Below are positions 1 to 7,150 of a DNA stretch of 64,000 nucleotides, one piece after another (the first letter of the stretch is position 1; each line of letters opens with the position of its first letter). This DNA comes from Photorhabdus thracensis (GTDB lineage Bacteria; Pseudomonadota; Gammaproteobacteria; Enterobacterales; Enterobacteriaceae): contig NZ_CP011104.1 of the NCBI RefSeq assembly GCF_001010285.1, positions 62,001-126,000 of the forward strand. The letters are read 5' to 3'. The notes beneath the pieces were generated by a model. It searched no databases. It was not told the DNA's origin and worked only from the letters and a program-made list of their open reading frames with translations. The position numbers and the translations under genes were made by a program.

Positions 1-78
1 CCCAATCACCAACAGTAAAAGCATTGCGGCGATTGGCAGTATAGCGAGTCCCAAATTAAGCTTTTTCTTATCATCCAT
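1..78 (-). CDS. N-terminus of a membrane protein, possibly an NhaC-type antiporter (runs off the left edge)
   Basis: Only the first 26 codons are present, reading leftwards off the window. The peptide starts with a short charged stretch (MDDKKK) and then a hydrophobic segment (LGLAILPIAAMLLLLV), as expected for the first membrane helix of a transporter. A GGAG ribosome-binding site lies 9 bases upstream of the ATG. It is downstream of, and co-oriented with, the LacI-type regulator at 204-1205, and a GalR-like operator lies 83 bases before its start, so it is the likely target of that regulator. The opening resembles NhaC-type Na+/H+ antiporters as I remember them, but 26 residues cannot settle the family. 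Confidence 0.5.
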   Translation of the reverse strand, partial: MDDKKKLNLGLAILPIAAMLLLLVIG

Positions 79-160
79 ATAAAAACTCCAGTTTCAGATA
101 GATTGTTGAAATAGAATAATGAATTTATTTCGAATGAGATGTAACAGAGATTACTTTTTT

Positions 161-176
161 ATGTAACTGGTTTCAT
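161..176. promoter_or_regulatory. GalR/LacI-type operator
   Basis: ATGTAACTGGTTTCAT is an interrupted palindrome (ATGxAAC-TG-GTTxCAT). It matches the gal operator consensus GTGTAANCGNTTNCAC at TGTAA, the central G, TT and CA. It lies between the regulator stop (204) and the start of the downstream membrane-protein gene (78). A second half-site, ATGTAAC, occurs near 139-146. The DNA match is visible; binding by the adjacent repressor is inference. Confidence 0.5.
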
Positions 177-203
177 GAGATGTGAAATATGAAATGCTTT
201 TTA

Positions 204-1205
204 TTACCTTATCGGAAAAACGGAATCTCTGATGACAAGTTCGGCTGAAAACATATTCATTTGTGGCGTTATTTCTTTTTGGGCACTGAGCTGTAACGCC
301 AGATTAGCCGCCTGCTGAGCCATTCGTTCTATTGGGTTATGTACGGTGGTTAAGGGGGGATAAAGATATCGGGCCGGGACAATATCATCAAACCCAACAA
401 TCGACAGTTGTTCCGGTAATTTGATTTTCCGTTGATGTAAAGATCGCACCATACCGGCAGCCGTGACATCGTTAAATGTGACTGCCGCAGTAAAGTTGAT
501 GCCGCTGTCTAAGAGCTTTTCTGCTGCCAATTCCCCACCTTTTTCGTTGAATGGAACACTAATAACCCAATCGCCTGGTACGGTGATACCCGCATGAGTC
601 ATTGCAGCATGATATCCCTCCAGACGGAGCCTTCTATTATCAATCGGTAGATCTGCTGTTACACAAGCAATTTTTCGATGACCGTTTTGCAGAAGATAGT
701 GGGTAGCAGCCTGAGAAGCACTGACATTATCTAACCAAATGCACCGGTTGGCGATGGCAGGGAAATATCGATTGATAATCACCAATCCTGGTGTATGCGC
801 CGCATAACGTAATACGTCTACATCACTCATCGTACTAACATGCGCGACTATGGCTTCACATCCCTGGTTAATTAAAAAATCTAAGGCAGATTTCTCAAGT
901 TCAGCTTGATATCCTCCACTACAAACCATCAACTTTACTTCTTCCTGCCTGGCAATTTTTTCAACCCCGCGTGCCAAAAGGGAAAAAAAAGGATCCGCCA
1001 GATTGCCAGTGAGTAAACCCAACATATTCCCGCATCGTTTTGCCAGGGCAAGTGCAGCAAAATTACGGCGATAATTGAGTTCACGCATAGCTTTTTCTAC
1101 ACGCTCACGAGTGCCTGGTTCGACATAAGCCGTGTTGTTGATAACGCGGCTGACAGTGGCTACCGATACTCCAGCTTGATACGCTACGTCTTTCATAGTG
1201 GTCAT
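204..1205 (-). CDS. LacI/GalR-family transcriptional repressor
   Basis: The 333-residue protein has the family's usual length. Residues 3-50 form the LacI-type helix-turn-helix and hinge (KDVAYQAGVSVATVSRVINN), followed by a periplasmic-binding-protein-like effector domain to the C-terminus (DPFFSLLARGVEK, the INR and LDN motifs, LSIVGFDD and the PPLTTV motif). The sequence is closest in my memory to GalR/GalS. GAGGAGG just upstream favours the first ATG over a second ATG three codons in. Its likely targets are its own promoter and the downstream membrane-protein gene, which carries a GalR-like operator. The inducer, presumably a sugar, cannot be told from the sequence. Confidence 0.9.
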   Translation of the reverse strand: MTTMKDVAYQAGVSVATVSRVINNTAYVEPGTRERVEKAMRELNYRRNFAALALAKRCGNMLGLLTGNLADPFFSLLARGVEKIARQEEVKLMVCSGGYQAELEKSALDFLINQGCEAIVAHVSTMSDVDVLRYAAHTPGLVIINRYFPAIANRCIWLDNVSASQAATHYLLQNGHRKIACVTADLPIDNRRLRLEGYHAAMTHAGITVPGDWVISVPFNEKGGELAAEKLLDSGINFTAAVTFNDVTAAGMVRSLHQRKIKLPEQLSIVGFDDIVPARYLYPPLTTVHNPIERMAQQAANLALQLSAQKEITPQMNMFSAELVIRDSVFPIR

Positions 1206-1440
1206 GCTCCCTCCTCAGCAGTTATATAAAATAAATCATATCTCAATGAATAGAATAAGAGCAGTTGGGAATACGAATTGGGTTTTCAATATACCCACGA
1301 TAAAACGCTTAACAACCCAATCTACGACCTGGTTTTGAAAACCAGCTATGAAGCTGATTTACGTCACGGATTTATTCAGTGTCATATTCTGTCACCTACC
1401 CTGATTAAGTGACAGAACATATGGAACACAAGGATCATTC
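1206..1440. other. Intergenic region with two strong inverted repeats
   Basis: This 235-base gap separates the start of the LacI-type gene from the 3' end of the interrupted LuxR-type gene. It contains CTGGTTTTGAAAACCAG (1329-1345, 8-base arms around one base). It also contains TTCTGTCAC / GTGACAGAA (1387-1395 and 1409-1417, 9-base arms, 13-base loop). The second hairpin lies 24 bases after the LuxR stop without a good T-run, so it may be a weak terminator or mRNA-stabilising hairpin. A looser repeat, ATTGGGTT / AACCCAAT, spans roughly 1277-1322. I see no open reading frame. Confidence 0.5.
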
Positions 1441-2003
1441 TTAATCCAACAAGAAATGGTTCATAGATTTAAAGTATTTTGGTGGAATATAGAGATCATA
1501 ATTATTTTCTTCGAAAAATAGTTTCAATTCAATAATTGATCTGATTGATAATTTCTCATAGATACTTTCGAAATACTTTTCCACGGTACGGCATGAAATT
1601 TTCATTTCATTAGCAATGCATTGACTACTGATGCCACGGCAGAATAAAAAGATTACTGTCCATTCTTTTTCTGTCAATATATTATTAGGCGGTCTAAGCT
1701 TAACAGATATAATTGTATCATTTTTAATATAATGATGTACTGAAAAATGATTGATTTCTTTAATGTGACAAATTATGCCAATACATTGATTATTTTCATT
1801 CATTAACGGGTATTTTTCACAAAAATAGGGTTTAAGTTGTTGACTATTGCTTTGAAGATGAGCCCCAATAGATGATATTCGTTGCATAGTCTGTAAAACC
1901 TTACGCTCATGTTCTTCAAAAAGGTGAACAAGATGATTAAACGGTATCGGTAATTCTTTGGCCGTATATCCCGTGACATTAACGTGTTCAGGTAACTTAT
2001 TTA

Positions 2004-3100
2004 TACCCGCTTAACTTGAAGATGCAGTATTCATAACCTGGAAGTTGTCATTAATACGGCACGACAGGTTCCCGGCCAGTTCCGGTAATATTTCCGTAAA
2101 AAAGCGATGTATTGCCTGCTTGAACAAGGTCGTCGAGGCGAAATAATGGTTATTCCTGACTTGTTCATTCATCACCTTCCACAGCCTTTCTATCGGGTTC
2201 AGATTCGGGCTGTACGGTGGCAGGTAATGAAGCTCAATATTCATCACATAAGCCCAGTCTTTCACCAGCCTGCTTCGGTGGTAACCAGCTCCGTCAAGGA
2301 TAATATGAACCTTCTGACTGACCGGATAGGTTTCACGCAGAGCAATGAAAAACTCTGCGATGTGATAACTGTCGATACGGTCATACTCACGTACTACCGT
2401 TTTACTAATATCAGCCAGATTAAGGGCCCCCATCAGGTTCAGACGGGTACGGCTTCCCGTGGTTTTCACCGCGGTTTTCTGGCCTTTTCGCATCCAGCCA
2501 TAAGCCAGTTTCGTCCCCTGCGTGGGATGGACGCCATCAATGAACAGGATGGGCTCATGGTCTCCGGCTTCCTGCTTGAGTTTCCCGTAGGTTTCTATAA
2601 AGGCCCGCTGCTGTTCCGCGTTGAACTTGTGTGGCACGCCGGTCGGCTTTTTATAACTGAATCCCTGGTGGTGCAGCCATTTATTCATGCCGGGAACGGT
2701 GTAACGGATATCCCACGCTTCTTTGACAAGGCGGATAACCGCCTGTGTGGTGGGCAGAAGATTTGCGGTCAGATAGGCGATAAGTTCCTGAGTCTGTGTT
2801 TCGCTGAGATGGCTCTGAGAGCCGCCATTTTCGGGCTTGATTTTACGGTGATTAAGGTAATCGCTGATATGACGATGAACGGTCGTTTCATGAAGACGCA
2901 GGGCCTGAGCGATCATGACAGAACTCCAGCCCTCAGAGGCCAGGAGGACCGCTTTGATGCGATCACACTCTCTCTTATCACGGCAGGTGTGATGGAGATG
3001 TTCAAGTTCGGCTTTTTGTTCATCGGTAATGAATATTTTCATGACAGATACCATGAACCTCATTTGGGCGAAAATCAAGCAGTTTCAATGATTACGGGTA
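2004..3100 (-). mobile_element. IS630-family insertion sequence, copy 1
   Basis: This 1097-bp element is flanked by TA dinucleotides (2002-2003 and 3101-3102), the target duplication of the IS630/Tc1-mariner group. Both ends start with TACCCG reading inwards and form imperfect terminal inverted repeats. One transposase gene fills it. The insertion splits the LuxR-type gene. A copy of identical length lies inverted at 5024-6120. Confidence 0.92.
2011..3042 (-). CDS. IS630-family transposase, copy 1
   Basis: This DDE transposase of about 343 residues starts at MKIFITDEQ. The frame is open about 12 codons further upstream, but MKIF gives the natural N-terminus. The N-terminal part is a helix-turn-helix (SSVMIAQALRLHETTVHRHI). 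The catalytic part carries LFIDGVHP, ILDGAGYHRS and the family signature LPPYSPNLNPIERLWK, giving the D, D and E of the active site. The translation is the same as that of copy 2. No frameshift is visible, so it may be active. Confidence 0.92.
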   Translation of the reverse strand: MKIFITDEQKAELEHLHHTCRDKRECDRIKAVLLASEGWSSVMIAQALRLHETTVHRHISDYLNHRKIKPENGGSQSHLSETQTQELIAYLTANLLPTTQAVIRLVKEAWDIRYTVPGMNKWLHHQGFSYKKPTGVPHKFNAEQQRAFIETYGKLKQEAGDHEPILFIDGVHPTQGTKLAYGWMRKGQKTAVKTTGSRTRLNLMGALNLADISKTVVREYDRIDSYHIAEFFIALRETYPVSQKVHIILDGAGYHRSRLVKDWAYVMNIELHYLPPYSPNLNPIERLWKVMNEQVRNNHYFASTTLFKQAIHRFFTEILPELAGNLSCRINDNFQVMNTASSS

Positions 3101-3353
3101 TAGTTTAATAAATGCGTTATTTGCATATATTAAACGAAGTTTCTTATCTTTTACAAACCATGATTCATGACTTCTATCCCACATATTTGTTAACTGAGGG
3201 GTAATTTGACTCATATAGGACCTTCAATAATTATTGAATATGAAAGAGAAAAATATTTCAACAATCAGCAAAAGCAGCTATTCGTTCTATCGGGAACGAT
3301 CCCCTTATAATTAGAAGTTATAGTATTGCTATAATCTCCAGAATTCTTACTTA

Positions 3354-3617
3354 TTAAGAATCAGAAGGGGGAAATTTCTCTTTGCTTTCTTTTAGGTTAG
3401 CTAAAATCGATGCTCCAATACCTAAAGGTATCCCTCCTGCAATACCCACTTTAACCGCGTATATAACATCATTAAGACTAAAGTCTATTTCGCCAAATTG
3501 ATAATACGCAATCATGCCGACGACAAATCTTATAAGTAAGGTTATAATAAATAACGATGCAATAGTCGATAGAGTCAGAAAAAACAATAAATATGGAAAA
3601 ATAATCGTAGATTTCAT
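3354..3617 (-). CDS. Small two-helix membrane protein, probable immunity protein of the orphan CDI toxin
   Basis: The 87-residue protein has two hydrophobic segments (about residues 8-38 and 50-76, the latter glycine-rich) and a charged C-terminus (KESKEKFPPSDS). Its ATG overlaps the stop of the preceding toxin-like gene by four bases (ATGA), the translational coupling typical of CdiA-CT/CdiI pairs. Its position and membrane character suggest an inner-membrane immunity protein against a membrane-acting toxin. I do not recognise a named immunity family, so the role is inferred from context. Confidence 0.65.
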   Translation of the reverse strand: MKSTIIFPYLLFFLTLSTIASLFIITLLIRFVVGMIAYYQFGEIDFSLNDVIYAVKVGIAGGIPLGIGASILANLKESKEKFPPSDS

Positions 3618-4228
3618 TTCTTACTCCAGTTTTTATTTAACTTATCTTCTATTGTACTTCCCGCAACTTCAGAACTTATTGCACCAGAACCCGCACCAAT
3701 GACTTCAGCAACAGCTCCTGATACTACAGGTTTAAATTTATCAGTAACTACTTTACCGGTCCCTGCACCAATTACAGGGGACAAAGGATCTTTCCCTTGC
3801 AATTTAGCGCCTACATACGCACCGGTAATACTCGCTATTTCTGTGAACCAGAATCCCTTGCCTTGCGTTACCGCCCCTGTTCCCGTGGCTATCAGTGCAT
3901 CAGTCATGTTCACAGAACCATTTGTAAGCTGATTACTAATATTGGCTGTTCCACTGATTAGACCTCCAGCAAAAATACTTCCCACAGTTGCTCCTGATGG
4001 TAACAACAGTGGTGCTGCTACCGTGGACATTCCCGCTCCCCATGCTGTTATCAATCCTCTTACCGGATCTTGTCCTTCCGGGTGATCACCTTTGACATGT
4101 TTTGACAATGCCGCTGAAATCTCTTGAGAGGATTTACCTTCATTTAACATAGCGGTAGCCAGACTGGATGCTGACCGACCGTAATCCATCATTCCTTTGG
4201 GTAAGCTCAGGGCATTATTGTCAGCCAC
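3614..4228 (-). CDS. Orphan CdiA-CT: VENN-like pretoxin segment plus C-terminal toxin region
   Basis: The 204-residue protein begins at a GTG codon. Its first residues read VADNNALSLPKG, corresponding to the VENN-motif region that precedes toxin domains in CdiA and FHA proteins. About residues 10-75 match the pretoxin stretch (MDYG..ASSLATAML..G). About residues 75-200 are glycine/alanine-rich with hydrophobic segments (PLLLPSGATVGSIFAGGLIS and ALIATGTGAVTQGKGFWFTE), a C-terminal type I have seen on FHA-like proteins. An in-frame TAG lies 9 bases before the GTG, so nothing longer is encoded: this is a free-standing C-terminal cassette, not a whole adhesin. It overlaps the Imm63-like gene by 8 bases and its immunity gene by 4. 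A membrane-permeabilising activity is a guess from the hydrophobicity and the membrane-type immunity protein. Confidence 0.7.
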   Translation of the reverse strand: MADNNALSLPKGMMDYGRSASSLATAMLNEGKSSQEISAALSKHVKGDHPEGQDPVRGLITAWGAGMSTVAAPLLLPSGATVGSIFAGGLISGTANISNQLTNGSVNMTDALIATGTGAVTQGKGFWFTEIASITGAYVGAKLQGKDPLSPVIGAGTGKVVTDKFKPVVSGAVAEVIGAGSGAISSEVAGSTIEDKLNKNWSKK

Positions 4229-4634
4229 TATTGTCTATGTACGGCGATCTTTCTAATATTTCCTCAATTTTTTTCTTGGCTCTTAATTCCCATCTTTTAT
4301 CTAATACACCTAATATTTCTAGTTCTTTTTCAAAGTAAGCCCTGCGAAAATCTTTACTTTCATCATTCCTGTTTTTTAATTCATATTCAGATGCCATTTG
4401 GCTAGCTACATTTTCCATTATCCAATATAGAAGCTCATTTAAATCTTCAGTTGTTTGCCTAAATATCTCATATCCTCTTTCAGAGTAAACAATATGATAT
4501 TGATTATTATCAATAATGATATATGCAGAACCATCACCAACAGGCCCTGAATAAACTATTAACATTGATTTAGGTGCATTAATCTTAGCACCTAAAGACC
4601 ATACTTTTTCCTGTATTTCATTTATGGTTAGCAT
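4221..4634 (-). CDS. Imm63-like immunity protein, cognate to the TNT toxin
   Basis: This 137-residue soluble, acidic protein is recognisable as Imm63-like: MLTINEIQEKVWSLGAKINAP at the start, then the central TTEDLNELLYWIMENVASQM, EYELKNR, DFRRAYFEKELEILG and a C-terminal helix ending ILERSPY. The ATG lies inside the 3' end of the TNT toxin gene (17-base overlap) with AAGGAAG as its ribosome-binding site, so expression is coupled to the toxin. Imm63 proteins occur beside polymorphic toxins. That this one neutralises the TNT domain is inferred from adjacency. Confidence 0.75.
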   Translation of the reverse strand: MLTINEIQEKVWSLGAKINAPKSMLIVYSGPVGDGSAYIIIDNNQYHIVYSERGYEIFRQTTEDLNELLYWIMENVASQMASEYELKNRNDESKDFRRAYFEKELEILGVLDKRWELRAKKKIEEILERSPYIDNSG

Positions 4635-5022
4635 TATTTACTTCCTTTACATATCCATTTTTTATAAGCCAGTCAACATTCACTCTCTCAGGAAAATTCG
4701 GTAATATCTGAATTCCTCCTCCAGGTTGATCAAATGCTGGCGCAATTTTACCTTGCAGTACCGGAAGTGGTTTAATCACTTCATATTCATGATATTTTTC
4801 TGCTTTAGAACCTGGAGACAATGCTCGTTTTTCATAAGGAACTCCTTTAGGAGATAAAAATGCGCCATTTGCACTACCATACCTATCTAGTCTAGTACCT
4901 ACAGCTAAAACATCTTCTTTCGGAGGTTCAGCAAATCCTAATTTAGGTGGCCAATTCCATTCAGTATTAGACTTTCTAAATTTATCATAGGATGAGTATC
5001 CTCCCGATTCATTATCTGTTAT
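4618..5022 (-). pseudogene. TNT-domain (NAD glycohydrolase) CdiA-CT toxin, 5' end cut off by IS630
   Basis: The reading frame enters from the IS630 edge without a start codon and covers about 134 codons, essentially one complete TNT domain: WNWPPKLGF, GTRLDRYGSANGAFLSPKG, VPYEKRALSPGS, YHEYEVIKPLPVLQGKIAP and the signature FDQPGGGIQ near the C-terminus. The Arg of LDRYG and the Gln of QPGGG correspond to residues needed for NAD hydrolysis in the tuberculosis necrotizing toxin family. The delivery part of the protein is absent, replaced first by IS630 and then by IS66 debris. An internal TTG at 4819-4821 could start only a shorter, incomplete piece. It is co-oriented with and overlaps its probable immunity gene. 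Confidence 0.8.
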
Positions 5023-5023
5023 A

Positions 5024-6120
5024 TACCCGTAATCATTGAAACTGCTTGATTTTCGCCCAAATGAGGTTCATGGTATCTGTCATGAAAATATTCATTACCG
5101 ATGAACAAAAAGCCGAACTTGAACATCTCCATCACACCTGCCGTGATAAGAGAGAGTGTGATCGCATCAAAGCGGTCCTCCTGGCCTCTGAGGGCTGGAG
5201 TTCTGTCATGATCGCTCAGGCCCTGCGTCTTCATGAAACGACCGTTCATCGTCATATCAGCGATTACCTTAATCACCGTAAAATCAAGCCCGAAAATGGC
5301 GGCTCTCAGAGCCATCTCAGCGAAACACAGACTCAGGAACTTATCGCCTATCTGACCGCAAATCTTCTGCCCACCACACAGGCGGTTATCCGCCTTGTCA
5401 AAGAAGCGTGGGATATCCGTTACACCGTTCCCGGCATGAATAAATGGCTGCACCACCAGGGATTCAGTTATAAAAAGCCGACCGGCGTGCCACACAAGTT
5501 CAACGCGGAACAGCAGCGGGCCTTTATAGAAACCTACGGGAAACTCAAGCAGGAAGCCGGAGACCATGAGCCCATCCTGTTCATTGATGGCGTCCATCCC
5601 ACGCAGGGGACGAAACTGGCTTATGGCTGGATGCGAAAAGGCCAGAAAACCGCGGTGAAAACCACGGGAAGCCGTACCCGTCTGAACCTGATGGGGGCCC
5701 TTAATCTGGCTGATATTAGTAAAACGGTAGTACGCGAGTATGACCGTATCGACAGTTATCACATCGCAGAGTTTTTCATTGCTCTGCGTGAAACCTATCC
5801 GGTCAGTCAGAAGGTTCATATTATCCTTGACGGAGCTGGTTACCACCGAAGCAGGCTGGTGAAAGACTGGGCTTATGTGATGAATATTGAGCTTCATTAC
5901 CTGCCACCGTACAGCCCGAATCTGAACCCGATAGAAAGGCTGTGGAAGGTGATGAATGAACAAGTCAGGAATAACCATTATTTCGCCTCGACGACCTTGT
6001 TCAAGCAGGCAATACATCGCTTTTTTACGGAAATATTACCGGAACTGGCCGGGAACCTGTCGTGCCGTATTAATGACAACTTCCAGGTTATGAATACTGC
6101 ATCTTCAAGTTAAGCGGGTA
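5024..6120 (+). mobile_element. IS630-family insertion sequence, copy 2
   Basis: It is 1097 bp, the same length as copy 1, with TACCCG at one end and CGGGTA at the other and TA flanks at 5022-5023 and 6121-6122. It is inverted relative to copy 1, so the two copies bracket the CDI cassettes and the 5' end of the LuxR-type gene. Left flank: the TNT toxin frame. Right flank: IS66 transposase remnant. Confidence 0.92.
5082..6113 (+). CDS. IS630-family transposase, copy 2
   Basis: The product is the same as copy 1 (start at MKIFITDEQ, about 343 residues, DDE motifs LFIDGVHP, ILDGAGYHRS and NPIERLWK). Both copies look intact, so one transposase source could act on either element or on the whole inverted pair. 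Confidence 0.92.
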   Translation: MKIFITDEQKAELEHLHHTCRDKRECDRIKAVLLASEGWSSVMIAQALRLHETTVHRHISDYLNHRKIKPENGGSQSHLSETQTQELIAYLTANLLPTTQAVIRLVKEAWDIRYTVPGMNKWLHHQGFSYKKPTGVPHKFNAEQQRAFIETYGKLKQEAGDHEPILFIDGVHPTQGTKLAYGWMRKGQKTAVKTTGSRTRLNLMGALNLADISKTVVREYDRIDSYHIAEFFIALRETYPVSQKVHIILDGAGYHRSRLVKDWAYVMNIELHYLPPYSPNLNPIERLWKVMNEQVRNNHYFASTTLFKQAIHRFFTEILPELAGNLSCRINDNFQVMNTASSS

Positions 6121-6805
6121 TATACAGTTCCCGGATACCTTCCAGCGCCTGTTTCGCTACCGGACTTTGGCTCGCTTTGTATTGGTCAAAGAATTTGCGG
6201 CGGGCGGCGGCCCAGCAACCCGCTTCGGTGATATCCGCCCGGGCATGGCAGGTGGTCACAATATTTGGCCACCACCACCTGAGCCAGCAACCCCGGCTCC
6301 GGAAGGCCCTTTTCAATCAGCCGGGCCGGCTGGGCTTGGGCATGAATTCGCTGGCAGGCTGCACAGCTGTACTGCGGACAGACATAACGCCGAACGACAA
6401 ACGTCGCGGGGCGATATTCCAGCCGCTCACTGACTTCATCACGCAAAAAGCGCAGGGCATGACCGCAATCCGGGCAGCTCTTCGTCTCCGGCACCAGCCG
6501 GATATCTTCACGGGGTAAAATCGCCGGTAAAGGCTGACGTTTGGGGTGGGCCGGGGGCGCGTTTTCCTTGATATGCAGGCGTGACAGCTGGGTTTCCAGC
6601 ACGGCGATATCGGTATCGGCATCTTCCTCAAACTGACTGCGTTTGGGACCGGCAGGCAGGGTTTCGCTGTGCGCGCCAAAACACCAGCGTTGCGCCTGTT
6701 TCAGGGCCTCTTCCAGCTGGCGAAGATAATCACATTCAGGCTACTGTGGCGCCATTGGGTCACATGTTGCTGTTTTTGTTCCGGGGTATATCGGCTACGG
6801 CTCAT
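6121..6805 (-). pseudogene. IS66-family transposase remnant
   Basis: From 6805 the minus strand reads MSRSRYTPEQKQQHVTQWRH, an IS66 TnpA-type start, and then fuses to a TnpC-type fragment in another frame. The TnpC part has KQAQRWCFGAHSE, the zinc-finger-like CPDCGHALRFL with CPQYSCAACQ, and a last piece of the DDE domain (EAGCWAAARRKFFD and KQALEGIRELY). TnpB and most of the catalytic domain are deleted and the frames do not join. Its left end is cut at the IS630 copy 2 boundary. Confidence 0.75.
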
Positions 6806-6881
6806 GGTTCCTCACAAGGTTAAGACAAAAACCTGGCGTGCACGAACCGAATGAGAGGAGCAAGGTGAGTTCACCGGACGT

Positions 6882-7150
6882 TTACGGTGTCACGATACGT
6901 TTTTGCTGTCCTTTTAAATACCCGTCAGCACCGATTTTTGGATTTAGCTCAATATCGGCTTCATCTTCATAAAAAATGGGATGTTTTGCCGAGCACGTTG
7001 ACAACGCCTCGGTAATTTTCGCCATTTTTTCAGGGTATTCGGGATCGAGTAATTTAAGCGTCGGCGCTGCCCTTCGCCAAACGATCCCCATTTATCCAGC
7101 GATTGACGGAAGAACGACCGGCACAAAGGGTTCTGGCGACCTGTGACTGT
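6882..7150 (-). pseudogene. Remnant of a second IS630-type transposase
   Basis: Two overlapping minus-strand frames carry pieces of an IS630-type transposase. One has an N-terminal helix-turn-helix remnant (SQVARTLCAGRSSVNRWI). The other has MAKITEALSTCSAKHPIFYE followed by DEADIELNPKIGADGYLKGQ and QKRIVTP, then a stop. The protein differs from the intact IS630 copies at 2004 and 5024. It is frameshifted and truncated and so non-functional. A shorter relative lies at about 18346-18410. Confidence 0.7.

Larger units (their letters stand above)
1441..3214 (-). pseudogene. LuxR-family regulator (PAS4-LuxR type), interrupted by an IS630 element
   Basis: The gene starts at ATG 3212-3214 (AAGG upstream), encodes MSQITPQLTNMWDRSHESWF and on to AFIKL, and then hits the IS630 copy at 2004-3100. 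Beyond the element the same frame resumes (KLPEHVNVTGYTAKELPIPF) and runs to the stop at 1441. Removing the element and one TA copy restores an uninterrupted frame (AAA CTA AAT AAG TTA), so this was one gene of about 225 codons. The N-terminal part resembles a PAS4 sensory domain. The C-terminal part is a LuxR/GerE helix-turn-helix (LTEKEWTVIFLFCRGISSQC through SCRTVEKYFESIYEKL). A 148-codon C-terminal piece with its own ATG at 1887 could still be made, but without the sensor. PAS4-LuxR proteins are abundant in Photorhabdus. The target genes are unknown. Confidence 0.85.

Noticed and set aside
2107-3108. 333-codon plus-strand open frame opposite the IS630 transposase, and its twin at 5019-6017 on the minus strand
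   Set aside because: Both are antisense shadows of the DDE transposase, which has clear family motifs; the shadow proteins have none.
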